Part shown: positions 1 through 11,045 of the stretch, one piece after another
Position numbering within the stretch: position 1 is the stretch's first letter
How the letters are laid out: each line of letters opens with the position of its first letter
DNA from: Chelatococcus sp. YT9
GTDB lineage: Bacteria > Pseudomonadota > Alphaproteobacteria > Rhizobiales > Beijerinckiaceae
Length of the DNA: 64,000 nucleotides
Reading direction: 5' to 3'
NCBI RefSeq assembly: GCF_018398315.1
Contig: NZ_JAHBRW010000001.1
Coordinates: 988,001 to 1,052,000, forward strand
The notes under the pieces: generated by a model
The model's input: only the letters and a program-made list of their open reading frames with translations
Told to the model about the DNA's origin: nothing
Database searches by the model: none
Position numbers and translations under genes: made by a program

Positions 1-2807
1 CAATCGCTGGCGCTTATTACTGGCACCGTTTCTATTCTCATCAGCCTGACCTGAACTTCGACAACCCGCAGGTTGTGCGGGCCGTCCTCAGCGTGATGCG
101 GTTTTGGCTTGATCTCGGCGTCGATGGCTTGCGCCTGGACGCGGTTCCTTATCTTGTGGAGCGTGAAGGCACCATCAACGAAAATCTGCCGGAGACGCAT
201 GCCATCCTGAAACGCATCCGCGCCGAACTCGACGCGAACTATCCCGACCGGATGCTTCTGGCGGAAGCGAACCAGTGGCCTGAAGATACACAGCAGTATT
301 TCGGCGAGGGAGACGAATGCCATATGGCTTTCCACTTCCCGCTGATGCCGCGGATGTATATGTCTATTGCGCGCGAAGATCGATTCCCTATTACCGATAT
401 TCTGCGGCAAACTCCCGATATACCCGAAAATTGCCAATGGGCCATATTCCTGCGTAACCATGACGAGCTCACGCTTGAGATGGTGACCGATAGCGAACGC
501 GACTACCTTTGGCAGGTCTACGCATCAGATAGACGGGCGCGCATCAACCTCGGCATCCGTCGGCGCCTTGCCCCCCTGCTCGAACGCGATCGCCGCCGCA
601 TCGAGCTGATGAATGCCCTTCTCCAATCCATGCCCGGTACTCCCGTGATCTACTATGGAGATGAGATTGGAATGGGCGACAACATCCATCTCGGGGATCG
701 CGATGGAGTGCGCACGCCGATGCAGTGGTCTGCCGATCGCAATGGAGGTTTCTCGCGCGCAGACCCTGAGCAGCTCGTTCTGCCGCCGATCATGGATACG
801 CTCTATGGTTTCGAGGCGATAAATGTCGAAGCGCAGAATAGGGATCCGCATTCTCTGCTGAATTGGATGCGACGAATGCTCGCGACTCGCCGCAAGCATG
901 CTGCTTTCGGCCGTGGAACTCTCCGGTTTCTCTATCCGCGCAATCGCAAGATCCTGGCCTATTTGCGCGAATATCAAGATGAGACTATCCTGTGCGTAGC
1001 CAACCTATCCCGGTCGCCCCAAGCGGTCGAGCTCGATCTGTCTGCCTTTGCCGGTCGCATTCCGGTGGAGATGACCGCCGACTCGGTCTTCCCACCCATT
1101 GGGCAACTAACTTACCTACTGACCCTCCCGCCGTTTGGCTTCTATTGGTTCTTGCTCGCAACGGAGACTAACTTGCCCTCCTGGCATGTGCCCGCACCCG
1201 AGCCGCTCCCCGAATTCGCGACGATCGTCCTGCGCCGAGGGCTGGATGAGCTTCTCGACAAGCAGAACCGCCGCGTTCTCGAGACGGAATCGCTGCCCGC
1301 CTATCTTCAGAAGCGTCGTTGGTTTGCAGGCAAGGACGAGGCAATCGTCAAGGTCGAAATCGCATCGCTCGCAGCCTTGCCGAAGATTCCTGATGCGGTC
1401 GTGACCGAGATTGATGTGACGACCGCAAAGGGAACGGCGCGTTATCTACTGCCAATAGGTATCGTCTGGGAGGAGGAAACTTCGGCACCACTGCCTCAGC
1501 AACTCGCTCTAGCACGTTTGAGGCGAGGCAGACGCGTCGGTTATCTCACGGATGCCTTCGTCCTTGAGCCGTTCATCCGGAGTATGGTGACGGCGCTGAT
1601 TGAAGGAAGGCAAGCTGTTCTCGGTGATGGAGAAATTCGCTTTATTCCAGCGCCACGACTCGCGGAGATTGATATTCCGGCTGATGCACCGTTGAACTGG
1701 CTTTCCGCAGAACAATCGAACAGTTCAGTCATTGTCGGCGACACACTTGTAGCCAAGCTTATCCGTCGACAGCAGCCAGGAATTCATCCTGAAGCCGAGA
1801 TGAATCGCCACCTGACCGAGCTCGGCTTCAGGAACTCTGCACCGTTGCTCGGTGAAGTTGTCAAGAAGTGGGGCGATAACGAAGAGCAGTCCGCAACCAC
1901 CGCGATCGTGCAGGGCTTCATTCGGAACCAAGGTGATGGCTGGCATTGGACGCTTGATTTCATCAAGCGCAATTGCGATGAAGCCGTTCGAGACGAGAGC
2001 ATGACCGACGAGGAATTGCTCAAGCCGTACCGCGTCATGGCCGCAGCACTGGGCCGGGCACTCGCAGAAATGCACGATTTGCTGGAGCGTCCCAGCGAGG
2101 ACCCCGCCTTTGCGCCCACATCGGTCGACGAGGATGCAGCGGCAACTTGGGCGGCCGCCGTGAGCGCTCAGATCGAGAAAGCCTGCGCCATCATCGCATC
2201 CAAGAAGGATTGGGTAAACGAGGAGGACCGGCTTCGCGGGGAGCGGGTTGTGGCACTTCGCGCGCGGCTCTTGGAGAAAGCGGAGACACTGGCAAAGGCG
2301 GGTATCGGCACCCAACAAACCCGCATCCATGGTGATTTCCACCTGGGCCAAGTTCTGATCGCGCAAAACGACGTCTTTATCGTGGATTTCGAAGGCGAAC
2401 CCAGTCGCAGCCTGGTCGAACGGCGCGCGAAGGCAAGCCGGTTCCGCGACGTCGCGGGGCTCCTGCGCTCATTCGACTACGTGGCGGCGGTGGCGGCACG
2501 GACAGAACTTCGCGGTGAGTCAACGGATGCGCGTAAACGCGCATTCATCGAAAAGTTCCGGGACATATCGCATACAACCTTCTTAAGGGCCTATCACCGC
2601 GTCGAGATAGACGTGGATGTGGATCAGGCTCAGCCGATCGGCACCACCTCGGAAGCAGACCTCATCGATCTCTTTACACTGGAGAAGGCTGCTTATGAGG
2701 TTTGCTATGAGGCGGCCAACCGTCCGGCCTGGATCGACATCCCGCTTCACGCACTCGCGGCACTCGCCGCCCGGCTCGCCGAAAACCGGGTGCAGGAGCA
2801 CGCATGA
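1..2807 (+). CDS. treS: Trehalose synthase / maltokinase fusion (5' end outside window)
   Basis: The N-terminal part is a GH13 trehalose synthase, which interconverts maltose and trehalose. The C-terminal part is a maltokinase (Mak/Pep2) that makes maltose 1-phosphate for GlgE. The reading frame is already open at base 3 and encodes the TreS motif [16 protein letters not shown] before any start, so the gene begins left of the window. GH13 residues visible are the nucleophile Asp in [10 protein letters not shown] (about base 138), the acid/base Glu in LLAEANQW (about 264) and the third Asp in RNHDEL (about 462). The kinase part starts near base 1200 and shows VAKLIRR and the catalytic loop HGDFHLGQ (about 2328) followed by IVDFEGEP. 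Its last codons overlap glgB by 4 bases (ATGA). The fusion is a known arrangement in proteobacteria with the GlgE pathway; glgE itself is not visible. Confidence 0.95.
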   Translation, partial: IAGAYYWHRFYSHQPDLNFDNPQVVRAVLSVMRFWLDLGVDGLRLDAVPYLVEREGTINENLPETHAILKRIRAELDANYPDRMLLAEANQWPEDTQQYFGEGDECHMAFHFPLMPRMYMSIAREDRFPITDILRQTPDIPENCQWAIFLRNHDELTLEMVTDSERDYLWQVYASDRRARINLGIRRRLAPLLERDRRRIELMNALLQSMPGTPVIYYGDEIGMGDNIHLGDRDGVRTPMQWSADRNGGFSRADPEQLVLPPIMDTLYGFEAINVEAQNRDPHSLLNWMRRMLATRRKHAAFGRGTLRFLYPRNRKILAYLREYQDETILCVANLSRSPQAVELDLSAFAGRIPVEMTADSVFPPIGQLTYLLTLPPFGFYWFLLATETNLPSWHVPAPEPLPEFATIVLRRGLDELLDKQNRRVLETESLPAYLQKRRWFAGKDEAIVKVEIASLAALPKIPDAVVTEIDVTTAKGTARYLLPIGIVWEEETSAPLPQQLALARLRRGRRVGYLTDAFVLEPFIRSMVTALIEGRQAVLGDGEIRFIPAPRLAEIDIPADAPLNWLSAEQSNSSVIVGDTLVAKLIRRQQPGIHPEAEMNRHLTELGFRNSAPLLGEVVKKWGDNEEQSATTAIVQGFIRNQGDGWHWTLDFIKRNCDEAVRDESMTDEELLKPYRVMAAALGRALAEMHDLLERPSEDPAFAPTSVDEDAAATWAAAVSAQIEKACAIIASKKDWVNEEDRLRGERVVALRARLLEKAETLAKAGIGTQQTRIHGDFHLGQVLIAQNDVFIVDFEGEPSRSLVERRAKASRFRDVAGLLRSFDYVAAVAARTELRGESTDARKRAFIEKFRDISHTTFLRAYHRVEIDVDVDQAQPIGTTSEADLIDLFTLEKAAYEVCYEAANRPAWIDIPLHALAALAARLAENRVQEHA

Positions 2808-5038
2808 TGTTTGAGGAGGTTCCCTTGTCTCCCGAGCGCGCCGGCCACCCTCTTCTTCACGTCGATGAGGCCACCATCCATGCGCTCGCGCAAGGCCGCC
2901 TTGCCGATCCGTTTTCCGTACTCGGCCCGCATGGGTCAGGCGAGGAGCGGATTGTCCGTGCCTTCATGCCGGGCGCGCGCGCGGTCACTGTCGTCGCTCG
3001 TGACGGCCAGCCCCTTGCCTCGCTCGCAGCCCCCGATCACCCTGCACTCTTCGTCGGCTTCGTCGGCGACACGACCCCTTACAATCTGCGCGTCACATGG
3101 CCCGGGGCCGCAGGCGATGTCGTGGACGAGCGCGCCGACCCCTATTCCTTTGGCCCGGTGCTGGGCGACCTAGATCTGCACCTGATTGCGGAGGGCCGTC
3201 ATCGTTCCCTCTGGGAAGCCCTGGGATCGCATCCGCGCGTGATGGATGGGGTTGATGGTGTTTCCTTTGCAGTGTGGGCCCCTAACGCCATGCGCGTTTC
3301 TGTCGTCGGGGATTTCAACGCCTGGGACGGGCGCCGCCACCCGATGCGCCTGCGCCACGCCGCTGGAGTGTGGGAGATCTTCATTCCGGCGCTGCGCTCA
3401 GGCGAACGCTACAAGTATGAGATTGTTGCAAGCAACGGCAATGTCCTGCCCCTGAAAGCCGATCCGATCGCCTTGGCGACGGAACCGCCGCCCGCTACGG
3501 CTTCGGTCGTGCCGGCCAAGGCTGTTAATGCCTGGACTGATGCCGAATGGATGGCGGCCCGCGCTGCTCGGCACCGGCCCGATGCGCCCATCGCGATCTA
3601 TGAAGTGCATTCGGCTTCTTGGCTGCGTGATGAAGACGGAGGCGTGCCGGACTGGGACGACCTGGCGGAGCGGCTCGTGCCCTATGTTGTCGAGATGGGT
3701 TTTACCCATGTCGAGCTCATGCCAGTTATGGAACACCCCTTCGGCGGCTCATGGGGGTACCAGCCACTCGGCCTCTTCGCGCCAACCGCGCGGCATGGTG
3801 CAACCGAGGGCTTCGCACGTTTCGTGGATGCCTGCCACCGTGCCGGGATCGGCGTCATCCTGGACTGGGTACCCGCCCATTTTCCCTCGGACGTCTATGG
3901 TCTCGCGCAATTTGACGGGACCGCACTCTATGAACATTCCGATCCGCGAGAGGGATTCCACCAGGATTGGAATACGTTGATCTACAATCTCGGCCGGCGG
4001 GAGGTGGCGGGTTTCCTCGTAGCCAGCGCCCTCTTCTGGCTGCAGCGCTTTCATGTGGATGGTCTGCGTGTCGATGCGGTGGCATCCATGCTTTACCGCG
4101 ACTACAGCCGGGGGCCGGGGCAGTGGGTGCCAAATATCTACGGTGGGCGGGAGAACCTGGAAGCCGTCGCCTTTCTCAAGCACCTCAACGAGGTGATCGC
4201 GGAGGTCTGTCCCGGGACGATGACGATCGCCGAGGAATCCACGGCCTGGCCGGGTGTCTCGAAGCCGGTGGCCGAGGGTGGGCTGGGCTTCTCCTACAAA
4301 TGGAACATGGGGTGGATGCACGATACACTTCAGTATATCGAGCGCGACCCCGTTTACCGCAGCTACCATCATGACGAGATCGGTTTCGGCCTCGTCTATG
4401 CCTTCTCAGAAAAATTCGTTCTCCCCCTGTCCCATGACGAGGTGGTGCACGGCAAACGCTCCCTCCTCGGCAAGATGCCCGGCGATCGGTGGCAGCGTTT
4501 CGCCAATCTCCGGGCCTACTTCGGCTTCATGTGGAGCCATCCCGGCAAGAAGCTCCTGTTCATGGGCGGCGAGATCGCCCAGGAACGCGAGTGGAACCAT
4601 GATCGCGCTATCGACTGGGATTTGCTCGCTGAGCCGGAGCACGGCGGCATACAGCGTCTGGTGCGGGATCTGAACCGCGTCTATCGCGCCGAACGTGCCT
4701 TGCACGAACGCGACAGTGAGGGCGCGGGCTTCCGGTGGATCGTGGGCGACGACCGCAAGAACAGCGTTTTCGCTTTCCTACGGACTGGTCGTGAGGGGCG
4801 TCCGGTTCTGGTCGTCATCAATATGACTCCTGTGCCCCACGCGGACTATCATGTCGGTGTGCCGCAAGGAGGCCGCTGGGCCGAGATCCTCAATAGCGAC
4901 GCTGCGATCTATGGCGGCAGCAACATGGGTAATGCCGGTGGCGTCGAGGCCAACCGACAGCCAAGCCACGGCGAGCCCTTCTCGCTGTCGCTCACAATTC
5001 CGCCCCTCGCCACGATCCTTCTCACACCGGATACTTAG
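2804..5038 (+). CDS. glgB: 1,4-alpha-glucan branching enzyme
   Basis: GlgB introduces alpha-1,6 branches into linear alpha-glucan. At 744 residues it has the usual length for bacterial GlgB with a long N-terminal region. The CBM48 module is visible around [23 protein letters not shown], followed by the GH13 barrel with GSWGYQP, the nucleophile Asp424 in [10 protein letters not shown], the acid/base Glu near residue 477 in IAEEST, and [10 protein letters not shown]. The start ATG overlaps the treS stop as ATGA, which implies translational coupling. In a GlgE-type pathway it would branch the linear chains that GlgE builds from maltose 1-phosphate. Confidence 0.97.
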   Translation: MMFEEVPLSPERAGHPLLHVDEATIHALAQGRLADPFSVLGPHGSGEERIVRAFMPGARAVTVVARDGQPLASLAAPDHPALFVGFVGDTTPYNLRVTWPGAAGDVVDERADPYSFGPVLGDLDLHLIAEGRHRSLWEALGSHPRVMDGVDGVSFAVWAPNAMRVSVVGDFNAWDGRRHPMRLRHAAGVWEIFIPALRSGERYKYEIVASNGNVLPLKADPIALATEPPPATASVVPAKAVNAWTDAEWMAARAARHRPDAPIAIYEVHSASWLRDEDGGVPDWDDLAERLVPYVVEMGFTHVELMPVMEHPFGGSWGYQPLGLFAPTARHGATEGFARFVDACHRAGIGVILDWVPAHFPSDVYGLAQFDGTALYEHSDPREGFHQDWNTLIYNLGRREVAGFLVASALFWLQRFHVDGLRVDAVASMLYRDYSRGPGQWVPNIYGGRENLEAVAFLKHLNEVIAEVCPGTMTIAEESTAWPGVSKPVAEGGLGFSYKWNMGWMHDTLQYIERDPVYRSYHHDEIGFGLVYAFSEKFVLPLSHDEVVHGKRSLLGKMPGDRWQRFANLRAYFGFMWSHPGKKLLFMGGEIAQEREWNHDRAIDWDLLAEPEHGGIQRLVRDLNRVYRAERALHERDSEGAGFRWIVGDDRKNSVFAFLRTGREGRPVLVVINMTPVPHADYHVGVPQGGRWAEILNSDAAIYGGSNMGNAGGVEANRQPSHGEPFSLSLTIPPLATILLTPDT

Positions 5039-5041
5039 CCC

Positions 5042-7165
5042 ATGCCGACACCGCCCCATCGCCTGCAGCCCGGATCGCCTTACCCGCTTGGAGCCACTTG
5101 CGATGGTCTCGGCGTGAACTTCGCGGTGTTCTCGGCCAATGCCGAGCGGATTGATCTCTGCCTCTTCGATCCGTCCGGCCGGCGCGAAATCGCGCGGATG
5201 ACGCTGCCGGAATGCACCGACCAGGTATTCCATGGCTACCTGCCGCTGGCCCGCGCGGGCCTTCTCTACGGTTACCGCGCCTATGGACCCTACGAGCCTC
5301 GACGAGGACACCGCTTCAATCATCACAAACTACTGCTTGACCCCTATGCACGTGCCATTGCCGGTCAGGTGCGCTGGTCAGATGCGCTTTTTGGCTACCG
5401 GTTGAATTCAAATCGCGCGGATCTGTCGTTCGACCGTCGCGACAGCGCAGCCGCGATGCCGAAGGCCATCGTCACCGACGAAGCAGGTATGCTGTCTGTG
5501 CCGAACGCCCGTTCTGGGCGCGCGTCTCCAGCAGTGCCTTGGCCGGAAACGGTGATCTACGAGGCCCATGTGAGGGGTCTTACAATCCAACGGGAGGATA
5601 TCCGTCCTCACGAGCGCGGCACCTTCGCCGCCTTGGCAGAGCCTGCCATCATCGAACATCTCGTCAAACTCGGCGTCACGACGATTGAACTCCTGCCGGT
5701 CCATGCGTTTCTGCAGGATCGACACCTTCTCGAAAAGGGGCTCAGGAACTACTGGGGCTACAATACGCTGTCGTTCTTCGCGCCCGAGCCTCGCTATCTC
5801 TCTGACGGGTCGCGTGAGGAACTGCGCATGGCAGTCAACCAACTCCACGCTGCCGGTATCGAGGTGATCCTGGACGTCGTCTACAATCACACCTGCGAAG
5901 GCAGCGAGCTCGGTCCGACGTTATCGTTCCGCGGCCTCGACAACGCCAGCTATTACAGGCTCGTCAGCGGAGATGAGCGCCATTGCATCAACGATACGGG
6001 AACCGGTAATACTTTGAACCTGTCCCATCCGCGCGTGCTGCAGATGGTGATGGATTCTTTGCGTTACTGGGCAACCTTTTATGGCATTGACGGTTTCCGG
6101 TTCGATCTCGGCTCGACGCTCGGGCGGGAGCCGAGTGGCTTCGATCCTGGCTCGGGGTTCTTTGACGCGCTCCGTCAAGATCCGATACTCTCGACAAAGA
6201 AACTGATCTCGGAGCCGTGGGACATAGGTCCCGGAGGGTATCAACTCGGAAACCACCCTCCCGGCTTTGCCGAGTGGAATGACCGCTATCGTGATGGCGT
6301 GCGTCGCTTCTGGCGAGGCGACCCGGGTTGGCGCGGAGATCTCGCCGCACGTCTTTCAGGATCCGGCGAGATCTTTGACCGCAACGGCAGAGCACCCTGG
6401 GCCTCAGTCAACTTCCTTACCGCACATGACGGCTTCACACTTGAAGATACGGTGAGCTTCAACGAACGTCACAATGAGGCCAATGGGGAAGATAACAATG
6501 ATGGCCACTCGGAGAACTATAGCAACAACTGGGGAGCAGAGGGCGAGACTGACAAAGACGACATCGTGAAGGTCCGGCAGAAGGTCAAACGCGCGATGCT
6601 CACCACGCTGTTTGCTTCACATGGCACACCCATGCTGCTTGGGGGAGATGAATACGGACGTACACAGGGTGGCAACAACAACGCCTATTGTCAGGACAAC
6701 GCTACGTCCTGGCTCGACTGGTCTCTCGCCATGACACCACAAGGACAGAGCCTGCAGACTTTTGTCTCACGGCTGATCGCCCTACGGCGCGATTACCCTG
6801 TGATGCGCTGCAAGAGCTTCTTACATGGCCGCTCTGAACCGGTAACCGGCTTGGCTGATATCTCCTGGTTCGATGAACGTGGCGACGGGATGACGCCGGA
6901 GGCCTGGAACGATCCCGAAGGCCGGCGTCTGCACCTGCGCCGCGCCAACCGGGATGCAAGCGGCCTGATCGAGGTCGTGTCTCTGTTGATCAACGGCTCC
7001 GCTGAGGATGCCCTCTTCACACTCCCACCCCCGACTTTGCATTGGCACTGCCTGATCGATAGCGCCGAACCCGAGCGCAACGCGACCGACGATATCGGAG
7101 AGGGTCTCACCGTAGCAGCTTACAGTGCCGTTATCCTGGGAACGCGGTTTGGAGATCACCCATGA
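5042..7165 (+). CDS. glgX: Glycogen debranching enzyme GlgX
   Basis: GlgX hydrolyses alpha-1,6 branch points, preferably on short stubs left by phosphorylase, and also supplies linear chains for TreY. The protein has 707 residues, typical for the GlgX/TreX family. An N-terminal CBM48-type domain (GVNFAVFSANAERIDLCLFD) precedes the GH13 barrel with GYNTLSFFAPE, nucleophile Asp355 in DGFRFDLGST, acid/base Glu391 in ISEPWDIGPGGY, and NFLTAHDGFTL. GlgX-specific YCQDN is present near residue 545. It starts 3 bases after the glgB stop and overlaps treZ by 4 bases, so it sits inside one transcription unit. Confidence 0.96.
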   Translation: MPTPPHRLQPGSPYPLGATCDGLGVNFAVFSANAERIDLCLFDPSGRREIARMTLPECTDQVFHGYLPLARAGLLYGYRAYGPYEPRRGHRFNHHKLLLDPYARAIAGQVRWSDALFGYRLNSNRADLSFDRRDSAAAMPKAIVTDEAGMLSVPNARSGRASPAVPWPETVIYEAHVRGLTIQREDIRPHERGTFAALAEPAIIEHLVKLGVTTIELLPVHAFLQDRHLLEKGLRNYWGYNTLSFFAPEPRYLSDGSREELRMAVNQLHAAGIEVILDVVYNHTCEGSELGPTLSFRGLDNASYYRLVSGDERHCINDTGTGNTLNLSHPRVLQMVMDSLRYWATFYGIDGFRFDLGSTLGREPSGFDPGSGFFDALRQDPILSTKKLISEPWDIGPGGYQLGNHPPGFAEWNDRYRDGVRRFWRGDPGWRGDLAARLSGSGEIFDRNGRAPWASVNFLTAHDGFTLEDTVSFNERHNEANGEDNNDGHSENYSNNWGAEGETDKDDIVKVRQKVKRAMLTTLFASHGTPMLLGGDEYGRTQGGNNNAYCQDNATSWLDWSLAMTPQGQSLQTFVSRLIALRRDYPVMRCKSFLHGRSEPVTGLADISWFDERGDGMTPEAWNDPEGRRLHLRRANRDASGLIEVVSLLINGSAEDALFTLPPPTLHWHCLIDSAEPERNATDDIGEGLTVAAYSAVILGTRFGDHP

Positions 7166-8943
7166 GCAGAGGTGAAGGTTTCACAGGCGCTCCGTCATTT
7201 GGCCCGACCGTGGCCGGTAGGGAGACCCGCTTTAGCCTCTGGGCGCCGGGCGCTGAGAAAGTGGATCTGGTGATCGATGGTCAGCCGCCTATCGCGATGG
7301 CCTCATCGGACGGCTGGTGGTGCTGCACCGCCGATGTGGGACGTGATACGGCCTATATGTACCGCTTGGCCGATGGTACATCCGTTCCCGACCCTGCTTC
7401 GCGAGCTCAGCGCGACGACGTGCACGGTCCAAGCGTCGTGGTCGACCCGGGCGCTTATCACTGGCAGTATCCGGACTGGTCGGGACGCCCGTGGGAAGAC
7501 GTCGTGCTCTACGAGCTCCATCCCGGCCTCATGGGCGGTTACGCCGGGGTGGCCGAGCATCTGCCGAAGCTCAAGGAACTCGGCATAACGGCGGTCGAGC
7601 TGATGCCGATCGCGGATTTTCCGGGAAGGCGCAACTGGGGCTACGACGGCGTTCTCCCGTTTGCGCCGGACGCCGCCTATGGCACACCGGCCGATCTCAA
7701 GCGGCTCATCGATCGGGCGCACGAGCTTGAGATGATGATGTTTCTCGACGTCGTCTACAATCATTTCGGTCCGGATGGGAATTACCTTGCCGCCTATGCG
7801 CCGCAATTCTTTCGGAATGACATTGCTACGCCGTGGGGCGCCGCGATTGACTTCCGGCGACCGGAAGTGCGTAAGTATTTCACAGATAACGCTCTGTATT
7901 GGCTAACGGAATATCGTTTTGATGGCCTGCGCTTCGATGCCGTGCATGCCATCACGGAACCGGACTGGCTGGACGAGATGGCCGCCACTGTAAGGCGAAC
8001 CATCGAGCCCGGCCGTCATGTGCATCTTGTGCTCGAGCATGACGGCAATATTGCTTCACATCTTACGGGCGATTTCGACGCGCAGTGGAACGACGACGCG
8101 CACCATGTCATGCATGTACTTCTGACTGGGGAAACCAGCGGATACTATTCTGACTATAGTGAAGCGCCCGCCGCCAAGTTGGCACGCGCCCTGTCCGACG
8201 GCTTCATCTATCAGGGCGAGCCCTCTCCGCATCGCGGCGGCGAGAGGCGCGGCACACCAAGTGGCATGCTGCCGCCGTCAGCCTTCGTGTTCTTCCTGCA
8301 AAATCACGATCAGATCGGCAACCGCGCCTTCGGCGAGCGCCTGACAACCTTGGCCGATCCCCAAAGCCTGAAGGCCGCAATCGCTCTCCAGCTTCTGTCA
8401 CCGCAGATCCCTCTGATCTTCTTGGGGGAAGAATACGGCAGTGAAGCGCCCTTCCTATTCTTCACGGATCATAATCCGGAATTGGCTGGCGCCGTCCGCG
8501 AGGGCCGTCGCCGCGAGTTCGCGGCTTTCGCTGCTTTCGCGAACGCCGACGTGGAGGCTTTGCCTGATCCCAATGCCATCGGCACATTTGAGCAATCGCG
8601 CCCCGTCGCACCCGATGAGACGCGTGGTACGGAGACCTTCGCGTTCTACCAAAACCTGCTCGATCTGCGGCGCCGCCACGTGGTTCCTGGCATCCGCGGC
8701 GCCCACTCCACAGGAGCACAGGCGCTGGGCGATGCAGCCGTCATCGCCTCTTGGCGTCTTGGAACCGGACATGACCTGACGATCGCCTGTAATCTCGGCG
8801 TCGATCCCATACCTCTCGTGCCGATATCGGGAGACGTCATTTTCGCCAGCGATCCGGGCATGACGACGGAAGTCGCAGCCGGACGTCTTCCCCCTCGCGC
8901 CACGATCGCCGCACTTGGCCCTGCGGGAGCCATGGAGAGATGA
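7162..8943 (+). CDS. treZ: Malto-oligosyltrehalose trehalohydrolase
   Basis: TreZ releases free trehalose from the malto-oligosyltrehalose made by TreY. The 593-residue protein has the short N-terminal beta domain (FSLWAPGAEKVDLVIDG), the GH13 barrel with NWGYDGVLPFAPDAAYG, nucleophile Asp259 in DGLRFDAVHAI, acid/base Glu292 in LVLEHDGN, and the family motif QNHDQIGNRAFG near residue 377. It overlaps both neighbours by 4 bases. With TreY encoded two genes downstream it completes the TreY-TreZ route from alpha-glucan to trehalose. Confidence 0.96.
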   Translation: MSRGEGFTGAPSFGPTVAGRETRFSLWAPGAEKVDLVIDGQPPIAMASSDGWWCCTADVGRDTAYMYRLADGTSVPDPASRAQRDDVHGPSVVVDPGAYHWQYPDWSGRPWEDVVLYELHPGLMGGYAGVAEHLPKLKELGITAVELMPIADFPGRRNWGYDGVLPFAPDAAYGTPADLKRLIDRAHELEMMMFLDVVYNHFGPDGNYLAAYAPQFFRNDIATPWGAAIDFRRPEVRKYFTDNALYWLTEYRFDGLRFDAVHAITEPDWLDEMAATVRRTIEPGRHVHLVLEHDGNIASHLTGDFDAQWNDDAHHVMHVLLTGETSGYYSDYSEAPAAKLARALSDGFIYQGEPSPHRGGERRGTPSGMLPPSAFVFFLQNHDQIGNRAFGERLTTLADPQSLKAAIALQLLSPQIPLIFLGEEYGSEAPFLFFTDHNPELAGAVREGRRREFAAFAAFANADVEALPDPNAIGTFEQSRPVAPDETRGTETFAFYQNLLDLRRRHVVPGIRGAHSTGAQALGDAAVIASWRLGTGHDLTIACNLGVDPIPLVPISGDVIFASDPGMTTEVAAGRLPPRATIAALGPAGAMER

Positions 8944-11045
8944 GCCCGGCGGCGACCTCCGATCTCCGCTCGCTGGCGAAGGCGGCCGGTATCGCGGTTG
9001 AGTGGACAGATGCGTTCGGAAAGCGCCAGACCGTCAAGCCGGATACCCTGCGTCATCTCTTGTCGGCTCTCGGCCTTGCCGCGCGGACACCTGCCGAGAT
9101 CGCGGCCAGCAACAGCCACCTGCGGCGGGCCGCGCGCGCAGCGCCGACCTTGGTAACGGGAGACGTCGGCAAGCCGCTCCCCTTGCCGCCAGGCTTGAAA
9201 CACGCCGATGCAGAGACAGTGCCATTCGAGATCGTTCTCGAGAACGGTCACGTGCTGCGGGGACGAGGATCCGTCATCCCGCCGATAGACCTGCCGGGCT
9301 ATCACAAACTTCGTTGCGCCGATCACGAGGTGACGCTTGCCATCGCGCCGAGCCGGTGCACCACGGTTGAGGATCTCGCCGGCTCGGGCCCCCGGTGGGG
9401 AATGGCGGCGCAGCTCTACGGCTTACGGCGCGACACCTCCGTGAAAATCCCCGTCGGCAATGGTGGCATCGGCGATTTCGGGGATTTGGCCGATCTCGCC
9501 GGAGTAGTGGCTGACGCGGGCGGAGAGGCCGTTTCAATCGGGCCCGTGCACGCGCTTTTCACCGCCGATCCAAGCCGAACCAGCCCCTATGCCCCTTCCA
9601 GCCGGCTGTTCCTCAATGCCCTTCATGCCGATCCGGTAGCAATCGCAGACCTTGCTCGCGTGGAGGCCGCGCTCGATCATGCCGACGTGCGGTTGGTCAT
9701 GGCGCGAAACAACGAAGGCCGCCTGATCGACTGGCCTTCGGCTGCCAGGGCCAAGCTGGCGTTCCTTCGCGCTCTCAAATCAGTCATGGCGGCTGATCTC
9801 GCGCCCGGCGGTGCACTCGCCGATGACTTCGCGGCATTTCTTGCTCGCGGCGGCCAGCCGCTGCGCGATCATGCCGTCTTCGAGACCCTGCACGCCGCTT
9901 GCCTGAAGAACGATCCGCAAGCCCACCATTGGCGACAATGGCCAGCGGACTTTCATGATCCGGGGAGCAAGGCCGTTGCCGCCTTTGCGGAGGCACAGGC
10001 CGAGGACGTCTCCTTCCATCTGTTCTTGCAGTGGCTCGCGGACAAGAGCCTCGCCCGGGCCCAGGCCGCGGCACGGGATGCAGGCCTCGGGATCGGCGTC
10101 ATATGCGATCTCGCCATCGGCACCGATGGCGGGGGCAGCTATGCCTGGGCCCATCGCGATGATGTCATGGCGGGGGTCAGCGTTGGCGCGCCGCCTGATC
10201 TGTTCAATCAACTTGGGCAGGACTGGGGATTGACGGCCTTGTCGCCGCGAACGCTGGCGGCCCGCGATTTCGCGCCTTTCCTGGACACCCTGCGCGCCAG
10301 CATGCGGCATGCTGGTGGCCTGCGCATCGACCATATCCTCGGCCTCGCTCGCTTGTGGCTCGTTCCTGACGGCGCAACGCCGGATGAAGGCGCCTATCTC
10401 ACCTATCCTCTCGCCACCATGCTGCGGCTCGTCGCGCTCGAATCATGGCGTCATCAAGCCATTGTCATTGGCGAGGATCTCGGCACCGTCCCCCCCGGCC
10501 TGCGCGAGTCCCTACATGACATCAGCCTTCTGGGAATGCGCGTGCTGTGGTTCGAAAGGGGCGAAAAGGCCTTCAAGCCTGCTCGCTCCTGGCCGCGGAC
10601 GGCCGCAGGGATGACCACGACGCATGATCTCCCCACGGTCGCGGGCTGGTGGGCGAGTCGTGACATCGACTGGCGTGAGAAGCTGTCGCTCTTCGGACAC
10701 CATACTTCGGCCGCCACGGAGCGGACGGCGCGGGACGCGGACCGGGAAGCGCTGTGGTCTGCTTTCGCAAAGCAGGGGCTCGTCACGGGCGAAAAGCCTC
10801 CGCCCGAGATGCCGGAGCCAGTTGTCGATGCGGCCATCGACTTCGTCGCGGACACCCCGGCGGACTTGGTTCTGATCCCGCTCGAGGACATCCTCGGGGA
10901 GACCGAGCAACCCAACCTCCCCGGCACCGTGGCCGAACATCCCAATTGGTGCCGACGCTTGCCTGTCGCCACGCGAAAGCTCGCTAAACAGCCGGCCGCA
11001 GCGCGACGCCTGCGCAGCCTGTCAAGGAAAAGGGGCAAGCCATGA
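8940..11045 (+). CDS. malQ: 4-alpha-glucanotransferase (amylomaltase)
   Basis: MalQ disproportionates malto-oligosaccharides, lengthening short products of debranching. The 701-residue protein carries GH77 hallmarks: GGLRIDHILGLARLW with the nucleophile Asp, IGEDLGTVPPG with the acid/base Glu, and TTHDLPTVAGWW with the third carboxylate. The roughly 180 N-terminal residues before the GH77 barrel match the extended MalQ form of enterobacteria and rhizobia. It overlaps treZ and treY by 4 bases each. Its place between treZ and treY suggests that it recycles the short maltodextrins left by TreZ. Confidence 0.95.
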   Translation: MSPAATSDLRSLAKAAGIAVEWTDAFGKRQTVKPDTLRHLLSALGLAARTPAEIAASNSHLRRAARAAPTLVTGDVGKPLPLPPGLKHADAETVPFEIVLENGHVLRGRGSVIPPIDLPGYHKLRCADHEVTLAIAPSRCTTVEDLAGSGPRWGMAAQLYGLRRDTSVKIPVGNGGIGDFGDLADLAGVVADAGGEAVSIGPVHALFTADPSRTSPYAPSSRLFLNALHADPVAIADLARVEAALDHADVRLVMARNNEGRLIDWPSAARAKLAFLRALKSVMAADLAPGGALADDFAAFLARGGQPLRDHAVFETLHAACLKNDPQAHHWRQWPADFHDPGSKAVAAFAEAQAEDVSFHLFLQWLADKSLARAQAAARDAGLGIGVICDLAIGTDGGGSYAWAHRDDVMAGVSVGAPPDLFNQLGQDWGLTALSPRTLAARDFAPFLDTLRASMRHAGGLRIDHILGLARLWLVPDGATPDEGAYLTYPLATMLRLVALESWRHQAIVIGEDLGTVPPGLRESLHDISLLGMRVLWFERGEKAFKPARSWPRTAAGMTTTHDLPTVAGWWASRDIDWREKLSLFGHHTSAATERTARDADREALWSAFAKQGLVTGEKPPPEMPEPVVDAAIDFVADTPADLVLIPLEDILGETEQPNLPGTVAEHPNWCRRLPVATRKLAKQPAAARRLRSLSRKRGKP